NCBI GenBank assembly: GCA_017394835.1
Contig: JAFPXD010000041.1
Coordinates: forward strand, 1 to 50,684
Origin: Clostridia bacterium
GTDB lineage: Bacteria > Bacillota > Clostridia > Christensenellales > CAG-138
Direction of reading: 5' to 3'
DNA: 50,684 nt
Shown: positions 24,576 to 32,325 of the stretch, in pieces
Layout: every line of letters starts with the position of its first letter
Numbering within the stretch: position 1 is the stretch's first letter
The notes under the pieces: model-generated
The model's database searches: none
Told to the model about the DNA's origin: nothing
Seen by the model: only the letters and a program-made list of their open reading frames with translations
Position numbers and translations under genes: made by a program

Positions 24576-25724
24576 TTACTTCCTCTTCCTGCTTGATGCA
24601 AGAGCGGCGCCCGCGCATACCGCGATAACGCCAACGAAGGCAAGGCTCATGCCGCCCGTCACGGGGGGCTCGGGGTTGGGATCGACGGGCTCGGCGGGCT
24701 CGCCGGGCACGGCAGGCTCCGTGGGATCGGCGGGCTCCGTGGGATCGGCGGGCTCGGTGGGATCGACGGGCTCATCGCTGCCGAACACGAACTCATCGTT
24801 ATAGCGAACGGCTTCGCACCCAGCAAGGAACACGCCGTCGGTCATAACGTCGGCAATGCCGTCATCGGTGAAGCCGAAGAAGCCCATAATATCGTTATAA
24901 GCGCGCTCAAGGGCTTCGAACCTTGTGCCGGAGGTGACCACGTCGGAGGGATCTTCAACCGCGGTATAGCGCACGCCCTTGGTATCATCGGAGCGGATAT
25001 AGTCCCTCTCGTTGAGGCAGACGTAATAGCTGTCAAAGAGGCCGTCTTCCGTAAAGAACTTCATGGCGCGGATCTGAACGGTCATAACGTCCTTGTTGAC
25101 AACTGAAATGCAGTTATCCTCAACGGTGACCTTGCCCACGGAGAAGTGGGTGGGCAGCCTGTACTGACCGATCGTGACGGAAACGGGCAGCGTTACGAGG
25201 GTATCCTTTGCGGCGCCGGTGATGATGACTTCGATCACGTCGCCGGGGAGCAGATCGACAACGAGCGCGCCATCCCTTATATCGGCGTTTTCATAGCCGG
25301 GAAGGGGCATGCAGAAGCCGTTGTCATAATCGCAGTAGGAGTTGCCCACAAGGCCGGTGCCCTCGACAAGCTCCGCATTTTCAAGGCCGGCAAGATCCAC
25401 AAGGAGCTCTATCTGGTGCAGGGCTTCCTCATCATATTCGGCGTAATCCCAGGGAATATCCGCGCGAACGGCAAAAGTCACGGTATCGCCCGCGGCAAAG
25501 GGCTCGTCTTCCATGGGGACCCAAACGTTGTAGCTCTCGCCCCAAGGGGTCTGCTCAACGGCGGGCTCGTTTTCAACACGCTCGATCTCAACGGGGAAGA
25601 AGGGTTCTTCGACCGTCTCGATCTCGGGCATGCCGGGATCTTCATCATAGCCGGTGAAGGCGAATACGGGGAGCGCCGCAGTCATAAGAAGAGCGGCAAG
25701 CAGTACAGCAACGATCTTTTTCAT
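24576..25724 (-). CDS. Cell-surface protein with Pro-Thr stalk and PPVTG sortase-like signal
   Basis: 382-residue secreted protein; I do not recognise its main domain. A signal peptide (1-22) is followed by an acidic segment, then a beta-rich region (about 60-310) including AAGDTVTFAVRADIPW and TLVTLPVSVTIGQYRLP. Cysteines occur in NSYC, NGFC, DNC, YVC and AGC contexts. A DPTEPA-type repeat stalk ends in NPEPPVTGG, one hydrophobic helix and SSRKRK. PPVTG fits the (S/P)PxTG sorting motif known from Clostridioides difficile sortase, so wall attachment is likely. The ATG at 25724 follows AAAGGAGAATTACT. Last gene of the six-gene operon, 17 nt after the polyferredoxin. Candidate thiol substrate or terminal component of that system (inference). 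Confidence 0.8.
   Translation of the reverse strand: MKKIVAVLLAALLMTAALPVFAFTGYDEDPGMPEIETVEEPFFPVEIERVENEPAVEQTPWGESYNVWVPMEDEPFAAGDTVTFAVRADIPWDYAEYDEEALHQIELLVDLAGLENAELVEGTGLVGNSYCDYDNGFCMPLPGYENADIRDGALVVDLLPGDVIEVIITGAAKDTLVTLPVSVTIGQYRLPTHFSVGKVTVEDNCISVVNKDVMTVQIRAMKFFTEDGLFDSYYVCLNERDYIRSDDTKGVRYTAVEDPSDVVTSGTRFEALERAYNDIMGFFGFTDDGIADVMTDGVFLAGCEAVRYNDEFVFGSDEPVDPTEPADPTEPADPTEPAVPGEPAEPVDPNPEPPVTGGMSLAFVGVIAVCAGAALASSRKRK
24715..24775 (-). repeat. 18-bp tandem repeats encoding DPTEPA units
   Basis: Three to four near-identical 18-bp units encode the DPTEPA stalk of the surface protein. Confidence 0.75.
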
Positions 25725-25741
25725 AGTAATTCTCCTTTTAA

Positions 25742-26884
25742 TTATTTTCTCTTTGAAACGCGTATCGCCCGACCTTCCGCGGTCTTGAGCTTGAAGCCGG
25801 GGCGGATCGCCTTTTGGGGACAGGACGCTGCGCAGGTCCCGCAGCGGATACATTCGGGGCTGTTGGGATCCTTTACCGGATCGACGCCCATCGGGCAGAC
25901 CTTTGCGCAGGCGGAGCAGCCCTTACAGCGATTGCAGGCGGTATCGTCTATGCCGTATCGGTAGAGCGAGACCTTATTGAACAGGGAATAGATGGCGCCG
26001 AGCGGGCAGATATACCTGCAGAACGGCCTGTAAAGGAACACGGACAGCACCACTATGAAAGTAAGTATGGAGCACTTGAGCACCGTCAGCGTGCCCGCCG
26101 CATCCGCAAGGCCCTTATCCATGCTCATAAGCGGAATGCCGCCAAGCAGCATGCCGGAGGGGCAGACGTACTTGCAGAACCAGGGGTTGGCCTTTACCAT
26201 AAGGGGCAGGAATATGACCATCACTATAAGGAAGGCATATTTTGCGTACCTCAGATACCTATCGAGCCCAAGCAGGAACCTTACGAAGCCGGGATGTGCG
26301 GCTCTGTTTATCGAAGCCTCGTTCCTGGGGAGCTTTATCTTCTTTACGGGGATCTTGTAGAGCAGATCCTGCACCCAGCCGAAGGGGCAAAGGAGGCCGC
26401 AGACGAGCCTTCCGCACAGAGCGCCTATCACCATCAGGATGCCTATCACATAGACGGCGACCCAATAGAGGGGAGCCTGAACGTATGTGCCGGACTGGGA
26501 AACGTAGGACTTTTTCCAATCGAATTCATCGAGTATCGCCTGCAGGGCGCCTATGGGGCAGGAGCCGAACGCGCCGGGGCAGGAATAGCAGTTCATGCCC
26601 GGTACGCACATGTATTTTATGGGGCCCTGATAGATGGTGCCCTTTATCCAGCCTATCATAAAGCTGTTGGTGAGGGCGAACCACATCGTCTGGATAAGGA
26701 GCTTCGTCCTCTGCCAGACCTTATTGCCGAACGAGCGGACGCGGAGCCTCCCCTTGGCGAGCAATATGATGAAGCCCGCTATGCAGACGGCTATCACTCC
26801 GAGCGTGAGCCACGCGCCGAGACGGACGGTGGGATCCGCCGCCATGCTTTCATCTATTCCGAGGAGCCAAAGCAGTTTTTCCAT
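25742..26884 (-). CDS. NapH-like membrane 4Fe-4S protein (polyferredoxin)
   Basis: 380-residue integral membrane iron-sulfur protein. About six TM helices alternate with cysteine motifs: CVPGMNCYSCPGAFGSCPIG, CGLLCPFGW, FCKYVCPSG and FCRYICPLG. The C-terminus holds two 4Fe-4S ferredoxin motifs, CNRCKGCSACAKVCP and CIRCGTCAASCP. NapH/RnfA-like proteins of this type pass electrons between quinol or cytoplasmic donors and extracytoplasmic partners. The ATG at 26884 follows GAGGAGGTAGGCT, overlapping the end of the CXXC mini-protein gene by context (11 nt gap). Its operon partners are thioredoxin-like proteins, suggesting it powers extracytoplasmic thiol reduction. Confidence 0.92.
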   Translation of the reverse strand: MEKLLWLLGIDESMAADPTVRLGAWLTLGVIAVCIAGFIILLAKGRLRVRSFGNKVWQRTKLLIQTMWFALTNSFMIGWIKGTIYQGPIKYMCVPGMNCYSCPGAFGSCPIGALQAILDEFDWKKSYVSQSGTYVQAPLYWVAVYVIGILMVIGALCGRLVCGLLCPFGWVQDLLYKIPVKKIKLPRNEASINRAAHPGFVRFLLGLDRYLRYAKYAFLIVMVIFLPLMVKANPWFCKYVCPSGMLLGGIPLMSMDKGLADAAGTLTVLKCSILTFIVVLSVFLYRPFCRYICPLGAIYSLFNKVSLYRYGIDDTACNRCKGCSACAKVCPMGVDPVKDPNSPECIRCGTCAASCPQKAIRPGFKLKTAEGRAIRVSKRK

Positions 26885-26895
26885 AGCCTACCTCC

Positions 26896-27048
26896 TCAGC
26901 CTATGCCAATGCATTCCATGCAGATCGAGATCGCCTTGCGCAGCACCGCGCCGGCTTCGCCGTCGGTCACGCCATAGACGATGCAGCCTGCGCCGATCAG
27001 CACGAGCAGTACGGGGAAGAAATACCTTGTGAACACGCTTTTTTTCAT
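26896..27048 (-). CDS. CD1871A-type CXXC motif mini membrane protein
   Basis: 50-residue gene, short and easily missed. MKKSVFTRYFFPVLLVLIGA starts with a positive N-terminus and one TM helix (about 8-26), then a hydrophilic stretch and the terminus SICMECIGIG with a CMEC pair. This matches the clostridial family known as CD1871A family CXXC motif-containing proteins, which I recall next to membrane 4Fe-4S proteins. Function unknown; the CXXC suggests a thiol relay between membrane and surface. The ATG at 27048 follows AAGGTGAGAGC. Lies 9 nt after the TlpA lipoprotein gene and 11 nt before the polyferredoxin. Confidence 0.88.
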   Translation of the reverse strand: MKKSVFTRYFFPVLLVLIGAGCIVYGVTDGEAGAVLRKAISICMECIGIG

Positions 27049-27057
27049 GCTCTCACC

Positions 27058-28059
27058 TTACCATCCTATTATTCCCTCAATGGTTTTCTTCCATTGTTCA
27101 AAAGTCTGTGTTCCCATATGTGGTTCCCCGATAAGCTTTCCGTTTTCATCAAAGAATAATGTGACCGGTAAAGCGGTGGACTTAAGATACCTATCAAAGG
27201 CGGCTTTTATGGAATCGTTCCTTCTGAGAGCAGGAAGAGTTATTCCATTCGACGCCATAATGCCCTTCGCCCTTTCTACAGCACCGGACTCGCCGGAATC
27301 ATACAAAACAGTAAGAATTGTAAGCTTGCTGGAATAAAGCTCAGAGCATTGTTGAATATAAGGCAATTCTACAATGCATGGACCGCATGACGTGGACCAG
27401 AAGTTTATCATAGTAAACTTCTTTTCTTGGAACACACTCTCATTGTATTCCTGATTGTAAACAATGTCCCAAGTCTTGAACACATGGTCAGGGGTGGGCT
27501 TGGGAGTCGCCGTGGGTTTGGCGGTCGGCTTCGGAGTAGGCGTGGGCTTGGGAGTCGCGGTCGGGTTTGCCGTGGGCTTGGGAGTCGCCGTGGGCTTGGG
27601 TGTGGGGGTCGCCTTAGGAGTCGCCGTGGGCTTGGGAGTCGCAGTCGGCTTGGGAGTCGCAGTCGGCTTGGGAGTCGCAGTCGAGCCGGGCTCCGGAGTG
27701 GGGCCGGGCGTGGGCTCGGGCTCGGGCGTGGGCTGCTCTGTGGGAACCTCGGTCGGGCTCTCGGTGGGAGCCTCGGTCGGCTCGTCGGTATCTGCGGGCT
27801 CGTCGGTATCCACGGGCTCGTCTGAAACAACGGGCTCGTCGGTATCCGCGGGCTCGTCTGAAACAACGGGCTCTTCCGTGACGACGGGCTCATCCGTGGG
27901 CTCCCCGGCGGGATCGGGCGCTTCCGTGGTGAAGGCCTCCTTGGGTTCCGCCGTGGGGTTGGGATTTTGGGCTACGCGCCAGGTGTAGCATCCCGCAAGG
28001 CTCATGAGCATAGCGGCAAGCAGGAGAAGCGCGGCTGCGGTTTTGATCTTGTTTTTCAT
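27058..28059 (-). CDS. TlpA-like thioredoxin lipoprotein with long Pro/Thr stalk
   Basis: 333-residue lipoprotein. The signal peptide ends at LAGC (Cys24). Residues about 35-188 form an extreme low-complexity stalk: first DEPVV/DTDEP units, then ATPKPT repeats. The C-terminal TlpA/ResA-type thioredoxin domain (about 192-333) has NFWSTSCGPCIVELP with an intact CGPC at 224-227, a cis-Pro segment ALPVTLFFDENGK and GEPHMG. It should reduce or isomerise thiols outside the membrane, held about 150 residues away from it. ATG at 28059, 5 nt after the dockerin gene; the ribosome binding site is weak, so coupling is likely. Confidence 0.92.
   Translation of the reverse strand: MKNKIKTAAALLLLAAMLMSLAGCYTWRVAQNPNPTAEPKEAFTTEAPDPAGEPTDEPVVTEEPVVSDEPADTDEPVVSDEPVDTDEPADTDEPTEAPTESPTEVPTEQPTPEPEPTPGPTPEPGSTATPKPTATPKPTATPKPTATPKATPTPKPTATPKPTANPTATPKPTPTPKPTAKPTATPKPTPDHVFKTWDIVYNQEYNESVFQEKKFTMINFWSTSCGPCIVELPYIQQCSELYSSKLTILTVLYDSGESGAVERAKGIMASNGITLPALRRNDSIKAAFDRYLKSTALPVTLFFDENGKLIGEPHMGTQTFEQWKKTIEGIIGW
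27491..27690 (-). repeat. 18-bp tandem repeats encoding ATPKPT units
   Basis: About ten degenerate 18-bp units encode the TPKPTA stalk of the TlpA lipoprotein. On the plus strand they read GTGGGCTTGGGAGTCGC and variants. Prone to copy-number change. Confidence 0.85.
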
Positions 28060-28064
28060 CGGCT

Positions 28065-28757
28065 TTATACCATTCCCATTGATATTCTGAATATGAGGAG
28101 CGCATCCGAAGCGTCTATCACGCCATCGGGATTTACGTCGCCGTGGGCGAGCATTGCGGGGGTGCAGCTCATCATATCCATTGCGATTCGCATGGCAACA
28201 AGGGCGTCTTCGGTGGTAACGACGCCGTTGAGCGTAATATCCCCATCCGGCTGCATGGGCGCCCATGCGGCGAGCCTTTCGAGGATCGCCGCCGCGGAGG
28301 TGAATTCCGCCTGCCACGCCTCAACAATTATGCCCTCGCTGTTGACTATGAAGGTCTGCGGGATGAAGGAAGATCCGTCCGCCGCCGAAAGCCACTGCTC
28401 TTCGCAGACGAACGAGGGGAAGGTTATCCCGTGGGAGCTCATGTATTCGAGCGCCGCGGCGGGAGTGCTCGTCGCATCGGTAAGGAGCGCGCCGTAAACG
28501 CCGAAATCGGGGCGCGCTTCATGCACCTGCTGCATCAGGGCGAGCTGGCGGAGCGAGGGAAAGCTCCACGTCGCCCAAAACATAACGACAGAAATGCCGT
28601 GCTCCGAGAATACGGAGCCGTCGATGGCGTTCCCGTCAACAGTTTCAGATGTAAAACCGCTCATATCCCTGCCGATCTGCGCGCGTAAACCTGCCGCCGT
28701 TACCGAAACGGCGAGGATGCAGACGGTGATGGCTAGGGCTGTGATGCATTTCATCAT
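28065..28757 (-). CDS. Secreted TlpA-like protein with SxxS active site and C-terminal dockerin
   Basis: 230-residue secreted protein. After a signal peptide (1-23), a thioredoxin-like domain (about 30-165) has VVMFWATWSFPSLRQL where the redox motif WCxPC is expected: both cysteines are serines (Ser65, Ser68). The later STSFIPQTFIV-type cis-Pro segment is kept as SSFIPQTFIVNSEG. The C-terminus (172-230) is a type I dockerin with two calcium-loop repeats, GDITLNGVVTTED and GDVNPDGVIDASD. So it is a redox-inactive thioredoxin fold that docks on a cohesin, most simply the one encoded 1 nt upstream. The start at 28757 could also be the next codon. Confidence 0.88.
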   Translation of the reverse strand: MMKCITALAITVCILAVSVTAAGLRAQIGRDMSGFTSETVDGNAIDGSVFSEHGISVVMFWATWSFPSLRQLALMQQVHEARPDFGVYGALLTDATSTPAAALEYMSSHGITFPSFVCEEQWLSAADGSSFIPQTFIVNSEGIIVEAWQAEFTSAAAILERLAAWAPMQPDGDITLNGVVTTEDALVAMRIAMDMMSCTPAMLAHGDVNPDGVIDASDALLIFRISMGMV

Positions 28758-28758
28758 A

Positions 28759-29742
28759 TTATGCCTTCTTCTTTTTGGCGATCAGTATAACAACGAGCGC
28801 ACAGAGCGCGAGGAGCAGCAGCGAGCCGCCTGCTATGAGGCCCGTCTTGAGCGCCCTTTCGGACGCCGTACCCGGGTCGTGGGGGGATTCGGTGCTTATT
28901 TCCTTCGCATTATCGGGAGCCGGGCTGAATTCGGCATTGCCGGGCTCGCCGGAGGTCTCGGGCAGGTTCTCGGTGGGGCCTGCGGTGGAGTTGGGGTCTT
29001 CCGTCGCACCGGGATCGGCGCTTTCGCCGGGGCCGGCCGTCTCTCCGGGAGCGGGAGTGGGCTCTGTGCCTTCCGTCCTCCTTGTATTGTTATCGTCGGT
29101 ATTCGCGGGGCCCGTTGTCTCACCGGGCTTGGGAGTGTTCGCAGGACCGGGGGTATTTATGGCCTTGGGCGTGGCGGTGGGCTTGGGAGTCGCCTCCGGA
29201 CGCGAGGTGGGCGCGGGAGTCGTACCGGTGCCGGTGCCGCCGGTGATATGGATCGAGAAAGGCTCCGCGGTGTACGGGATGGGTTCGCTGTTGACCGCAC
29301 CCACGGGCATGTACTCGAACTCATCCACGAGGATGGTAAACGACGCCTCGGGGGAAGCGGTCGAGAGCACCTCGAACGTGAATTCTATGAACTCGCCCGG
29401 CTCCGTTGCCGGATCGGTGAGCATCATAAGACCGACCGCGATGGCGTTGCCATCCGGATTGATACTGCTGAGGGGGTATCCGCCAACGCCGATCGCGGCG
29501 TTGTAAGCATCCTTATTCTTCTTGCCGACGTAGCGCAGAGAGGTATTGTCGAAGAATACGCTCAGGTTGATAATATGAGCGGCAAATTCTCCGTCAATAT
29601 GGAGCGTTACCTTTACGGTATCGCCCACTTTGGCGGATGTATCGCCCGTGAGGTAGAACCTTGCTCCGCCGCTTGCGGAAGCGGGGATGGCGGCGAACGT
29701 GAGCAGCATCAAAGCTGCGAGAATCAATGCGATCTTTTTCAT
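28759..29742 (-). CDS. Membrane-anchored cohesin domain protein
   Basis: 327-residue surface protein. The signal peptide (1-24, ending SASA) is followed by a cohesin domain (about 25-167): AKVGDTVKVTLHIDGEF, AHIINLSVFFDNTSLRYVG, then EFIEFTFEVLS and FEYMPVGAVNSEPIPY. A Pro/Thr/Gly-rich stalk (about 168-290) leads to one C-terminal TM helix (about 298-322) and KKKKA. It should display one cohesin from the cell membrane. It shares the PVG...SPIP ending and FD/FFDxxxL strand with the cohesin inside the nuclease at 40466-43147. The ATG at 29742 has AAAGGA 9 nt upstream. First gene of the six-gene operon, next to a dockerin gene. Confidence 0.88.
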   Translation of the reverse strand: MKKIALILAALMLLTFAAIPASASGGARFYLTGDTSAKVGDTVKVTLHIDGEFAAHIINLSVFFDNTSLRYVGKKNKDAYNAAIGVGGYPLSSINPDGNAIAVGLMMLTDPATEPGEFIEFTFEVLSTASPEASFTILVDEFEYMPVGAVNSEPIPYTAEPFSIHITGGTGTGTTPAPTSRPEATPKPTATPKAINTPGPANTPKPGETTGPANTDDNNTRRTEGTEPTPAPGETAGPGESADPGATEDPNSTAGPTENLPETSGEPGNAEFSPAPDNAKEISTESPHDPGTASERALKTGLIAGGSLLLLALCALVVILIAKKKKA

Positions 29743-29788
29743 CTATAATGTTCCTTTCGGTGTACTTTTCAATCGATACCCTTTTTAT

Positions 29789-29817
29789 ATTCTATCACAA
29801 TACCCGCCTCATTGCAA
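29789..29817 (-). promoter_or_regulatory. Promoter of the six-gene cohesin/redox operon
   Basis: Minus strand: TTGCAA (29817-29812), 17 nt, TAGAAT (29794-29789), about 45 nt before the cohesin ATG. No other good promoter was seen within the operon, whose gene gaps are 1, 5, 9, 11 and 17 nt. Confidence 0.75.
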
Positions 29818-29846
29818 CTGTAAAATTGACCGTTTGAGGATCGGTA

Positions 29847-29875
29847 TTGCGAATATGCGCGAATGCGTCTATAAT
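29847..29875 (+). promoter_or_regulatory. Promoter of the alpha/beta hydrolase gene
   Basis: TTGCGA (29847-29852), 17 nt, TATAAT (29870-29875), about 30 nt before the ATG. Confidence 0.7.
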
Positions 29876-29908
29876 GTCTGTGGATGTGAAAAAAGGAGGT
29901 GCGCCGCA

Positions 29909-30682
29909 ATGAAAAAGAGCCAAGCCGCAAGCGCGAAAAACAAGGAATGGGGCTTTACGGAGCTTTCGCTCCCCCGCTCCCATAAGGGGAGTGAAACGGG
30001 CGTGCTCATATGCCATGGCTTCGGCGGGACGCCCGACAATATGCGCTGTTTGTATGACGCCGCCGTGAGCCGGGGGTTTTCCTGTGTTATGCCCCTTCTT
30101 TCCGGCCATGCCAAGACCCTTGGGGATATGGACGCCTGCTCGCTCGAGGACTGGCGGCGCGACGCGGAGGCCGCATACGGCGAGCTCGTTTCCATGGGCT
30201 GCAGAAGGATATTCCTTTGCGGGCTCAGCATGGGCGCGCTGCTCATGGCGGATATTGCGGCGAGGCGCCGTGAGGATACCCGCATAGCGGGGCTCATACT
30301 CATGTGCCCGCCCGTGAAAATGAAGCTGTACCTGCGTTTTCTGGGGCTCGTCTCCCCCGCCGTCCCCTTCATTCTGACGCGCGACACATTTGAGAGCAAG
30401 GATACGGAGATCTACTGCGGGACGGCGTCAAGGAAGCTCCGGGACCTCATGCGGCCGGGAAGGCTCGTGAGGGACGAGGCGGGCGCGATCGCCTGCCCCA
30501 CGCTGCTCATAAAGGCGGGCGCGGACGACCGGGTGGATGAAAAAAGCTTCGACATACTCATGAAAAAACTGCCGGATGCAAGGCTCGTGCTTGTGCCGGG
30601 AGCACCCCACGGGATAACCTACAGCCCGTATAAGGAAGAGGCCGTCCGGCTGTTCCTCGAAACGGTGAAGCAAGAAGCATGA
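29909..30682 (+). CDS. Alpha/beta hydrolase (carboxylesterase/monoacylglycerol lipase type)
   Basis: 257-residue cytoplasmic alpha/beta hydrolase. The oxyanion region VLICHGFGGTP comes first, the nucleophile elbow GLSMGALL near residue 108, the acid in AGADDRVD, and the catalytic His in GAPHGI. The pattern fits the Est30-like carboxylesterase/Hydrolase_4 group, which cleaves short-chain esters or monoacylglycerols. The ATG at 29909 follows AAAGGAGGTGCGCCGCA. Monocistronic with its own promoter and terminator. Confidence 0.92.
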   Translation: MKKSQAASAKNKEWGFTELSLPRSHKGSETGVLICHGFGGTPDNMRCLYDAAVSRGFSCVMPLLSGHAKTLGDMDACSLEDWRRDAEAAYGELVSMGCRRIFLCGLSMGALLMADIAARRREDTRIAGLILMCPPVKMKLYLRFLGLVSPAVPFILTRDTFESKDTEIYCGTASRKLRDLMRPGRLVRDEAGAIACPTLLIKAGADDRVDEKSFDILMKKLPDARLVLVPGAPHGITYSPYKEEAVRLFLETVKQEA

Positions 30683-30686
30683 AAAA

Positions 30687-30714
30687 AACGGAAGCGCGGT
30701 GCGGCGCTTCCGTT
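30687..30714. terminator. Bidirectional terminator
   Basis: 11-bp stem AACGGAAGCGC (30687-30697) with GCGCTTCCGTT (30704-30714) plus A- and T-runs on the two sides. Confidence 0.85.
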
Positions 30715-30735
30715 TTTATGTGATAGCAGAAAGTC

Positions 30736-31152
30736 TTAGTCGGTGATGCTCTCGTCCTCTTTGGAGACGGCGCCGGGCATCTTCTTGTTGATCTGGATAA
30801 TGTTGTTTACGGCGATGATGGCAAGCATCATGAGCTCATAAACGATACGCACGACGATGGGCCCGATGATCATGGTGAGCAGACCGCCGAGAAGGTTCGC
30901 GCCGAAGTTGCCCTTCGTGAAGATCATGAAGAAGCCGGCAAAGATGACGGCCGCGGTGCAGAGGATGTAAAGGAACCTCAGGATCTTCTCAATGAGAAGG
31001 GTCTTGAAATGGAGCACATCATGCAGCCAGAGCAGGAACTTGTTATCCTTGAACTTTTCCTTTTTCTCTTCCGGAAGGAAGAAAATGAAGGCAAGGATCG
31101 TCACGATGAGACCGAAAATACCGCCGAGTACACCGGCAAGAGCAGTAGGCAT
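30736..31152 (-). CDS. Small membrane protein, DUF4282-like
   Basis: 138-residue membrane protein. A first TM helix (about 5-27), a charged loop EEKKEKFKDN, then a region reading LRFLYILCTAAVIFAGFFMIF and LLTMIIGPIVVRIVYELMMLAIIAV with two or three helices and an acidic tail. The second half resembles DUF4282 membrane proteins, which have no known function; this is a pattern-level call. The ATG at 31152 follows AGGAGGGAATTCT. Own promoter; probably monocistronic. Confidence 0.7.
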   Translation of the reverse strand: MPTALAGVLGGIFGLIVTILAFIFFLPEEKKEKFKDNKFLLWLHDVLHFKTLLIEKILRFLYILCTAAVIFAGFFMIFTKGNFGANLLGGLLTMIIGPIVVRIVYELMMLAIIAVNNIIQINKKMPGAVSKEDESITD

Positions 31153-31211
31153 AGAATTCCCTCCTAAAAATAAATACTTATGTTAAGCCCGTTTGGACTT
31201 ACATCGATATT

Positions 31212-31240
31212 ATTATACCACGTTCGCGCTTATTCCGCAA
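31212..31240 (-). promoter_or_regulatory. Promoter of the DUF4282-like gene
   Basis: Minus strand: TTGCGG (31240-31235), 17 nt, TATAAT (31217-31212). Confidence 0.65.
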
Positions 31241-31270
31241 CAGCAAATATATAAAAATCGAGCTGTTTTG

Positions 31271-32128
31271 TTACATCAGATAATCTTCTGTAAGCTCGTC
31301 GCAGGTGCCGAAGTCAAAGCCCTTTGCAATGAGGTCGTCCAGTATTCGGGGCAGAAGCTCTATGCTTTCCGGCACCGTATCGTGGATTATGAGTATGAGG
31401 GGATCCTTATCCTTATACCATGAATAGGTCTCGAGATAGCTCTGCCAGAAGTATTCGGAAACGGGAAGATGCTCCGTATTGCCCGCAAGCCATTTATCGT
31501 TTGTCGCAAGGTTCCAATCCATTGCGATATAGCCCTTTTCGTGCATGGCTTCAACGTAAGCGCCCCTGCCCGCACGCCCGCCGACGGAGGAATTGTTGGA
31601 GCCGCCGGGGAAGCGGTAAACGTAAGCGCCCGCATCGTAACCGACCGTCGCAATGACCTGCGCCCGCCATTCGTCAACGTCCTGCACGAACGCTTCGGGG
31701 CTCTTGTAAATGATATTGAAATCATGGCTCATGGTATGGCAGGCGAGAAGATGCCCCTCCTCCGCTATGCGCTTCGCCTCGGCGGGGTGGCTCTTGATGC
31801 TGCGGCCTATCGTGAAGAAGGTCGCCTTTATGCCGTATGCGGCGAGAATATCGAGCAGCTCGCCCGTATGCTCCCACGGGCCGTCGTCAACGGTCAGATA
31901 AACCCTGCGCTTGGTCGAAGGGTTCAGGGGCGGGTCGGTCGGCTCTTCCGTCGGAACCTCGGTGGGGGCTTCCGTGGGGACTTCCGTAGGGACCGCCGTG
32001 GGGGCCGCCGACGCGGGGGCGTCCGTCGGTATCTCTACCTCGACGGGGATGCTTTCATGCGGTTTGCAGGCGCCGAGCGCCGCAAAGCAGGCAAGCGCCA
32101 GAAAGAGCGCCGCAAATCTTTTTATCAT
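31271..32128 (-). CDS. Polysaccharide deacetylase lipoprotein (NodB homology, PgdA-like)
   Basis: 285-residue lipoprotein: type II signal ending LGAC near residue 20, a short VPTEVPTEAPTE stalk, then a NodB carbohydrate esterase 4 domain. Visible motifs are YLTVDDGPW (catalytic Asp and metal Asp), HTMSHDF (metal His pair), RFPGGSNN, a DWN segment and LILIIHDT (catalytic His). Such enzymes de-N-acetylate peptidoglycan or chitin-type sugars at the cell surface, giving lysozyme resistance. I prefer the ATG at 32128, preceded by AAAGGAAGCAAAAGGA, over one eight codons upstream with no site. Confidence 0.92.
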   Translation of the reverse strand: MIKRFAALFLALACFAALGACKPHESIPVEVEIPTDAPASAAPTAVPTEVPTEAPTEVPTEEPTDPPLNPSTKRRVYLTVDDGPWEHTGELLDILAAYGIKATFFTIGRSIKSHPAEAKRIAEEGHLLACHTMSHDFNIIYKSPEAFVQDVDEWRAQVIATVGYDAGAYVYRFPGGSNNSSVGGRAGRGAYVEAMHEKGYIAMDWNLATNDKWLAGNTEHLPVSEYFWQSYLETYSWYKDKDPLILIIHDTVPESIELLPRILDDLIAKGFDFGTCDELTEDYLM

Positions 32129-32186
32129 TCCTTTTGCTTCCTTTATGCTCATATTGCAAATGCGCGATGCCGCGCATTCCTTTCAT

Positions 32187-32204
32187 TGAATGGAACGCCA
32201 TTCA
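32187..32204. promoter_or_regulatory. Operator-like palindrome near the deacetylase promoter
   Basis: TGAATGG-AACG-CCATTCA, 7-bp perfect arms, lies between the -10 and the coding start of the deacetylase. A half-site CCATTCG recurs near 32248. Possible repressor site. Confidence 0.45.
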
Positions 32205-32215
32205 TATACGTTTAC

Positions 32216-32244
32216 AATATAATACCGTTCATCCCTTTTTTCAA
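32216..32244 (-). promoter_or_regulatory. Promoter of the deacetylase gene
   Basis: Minus strand: TTGAAA (32244-32239), 17 nt, TATATT (32221-32216). Confidence 0.55.
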
Positions 32245-32274
32245 TGCCATTCGTCAATATATTTACAAACGGGC

Positions 32275-32311
32275 GCAAAAAAGCGGAGGCCACAGGCAGC
32301 GGCCTCCGCTT
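32275..32311 (-). terminator. valS terminator
   Basis: Stem AAGCGGAGGCC (32281-32291 on plus) with GGCCTCCGCTT (32301-32311); read on the minus strand it is followed by TTTTTTG just after the valS stop. Confidence 0.85.
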
Positions 32312-32325
32312 CGGAGCGTATCATC

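Noticed and set aside
24576..25724. FMN-binding (ApbE acceptor) domain in the surface protein, from the stretch VVTSGTRFEALERA
   Set aside because: It looks a little like the SGAT acceptor helix but lacks the Ala-Thr pair, and the rest of the FMN_bind fold pattern is absent.
27464..27988. Val/Gly-repeat open frame, and the idea of a CRISPR-like array, over the 18-bp repeats
   Set aside because: The repeats encode the TPKPTA stalk of the TlpA lipoprotein on the minus strand; there are no unique spacers or conserved direct repeats of CRISPR length.
29909..30682. Alpha/beta hydrolase as a member of the redox operon
   Set aside because: It is divergent with its own promoter and terminator and has no thiol or electron-transfer motif.
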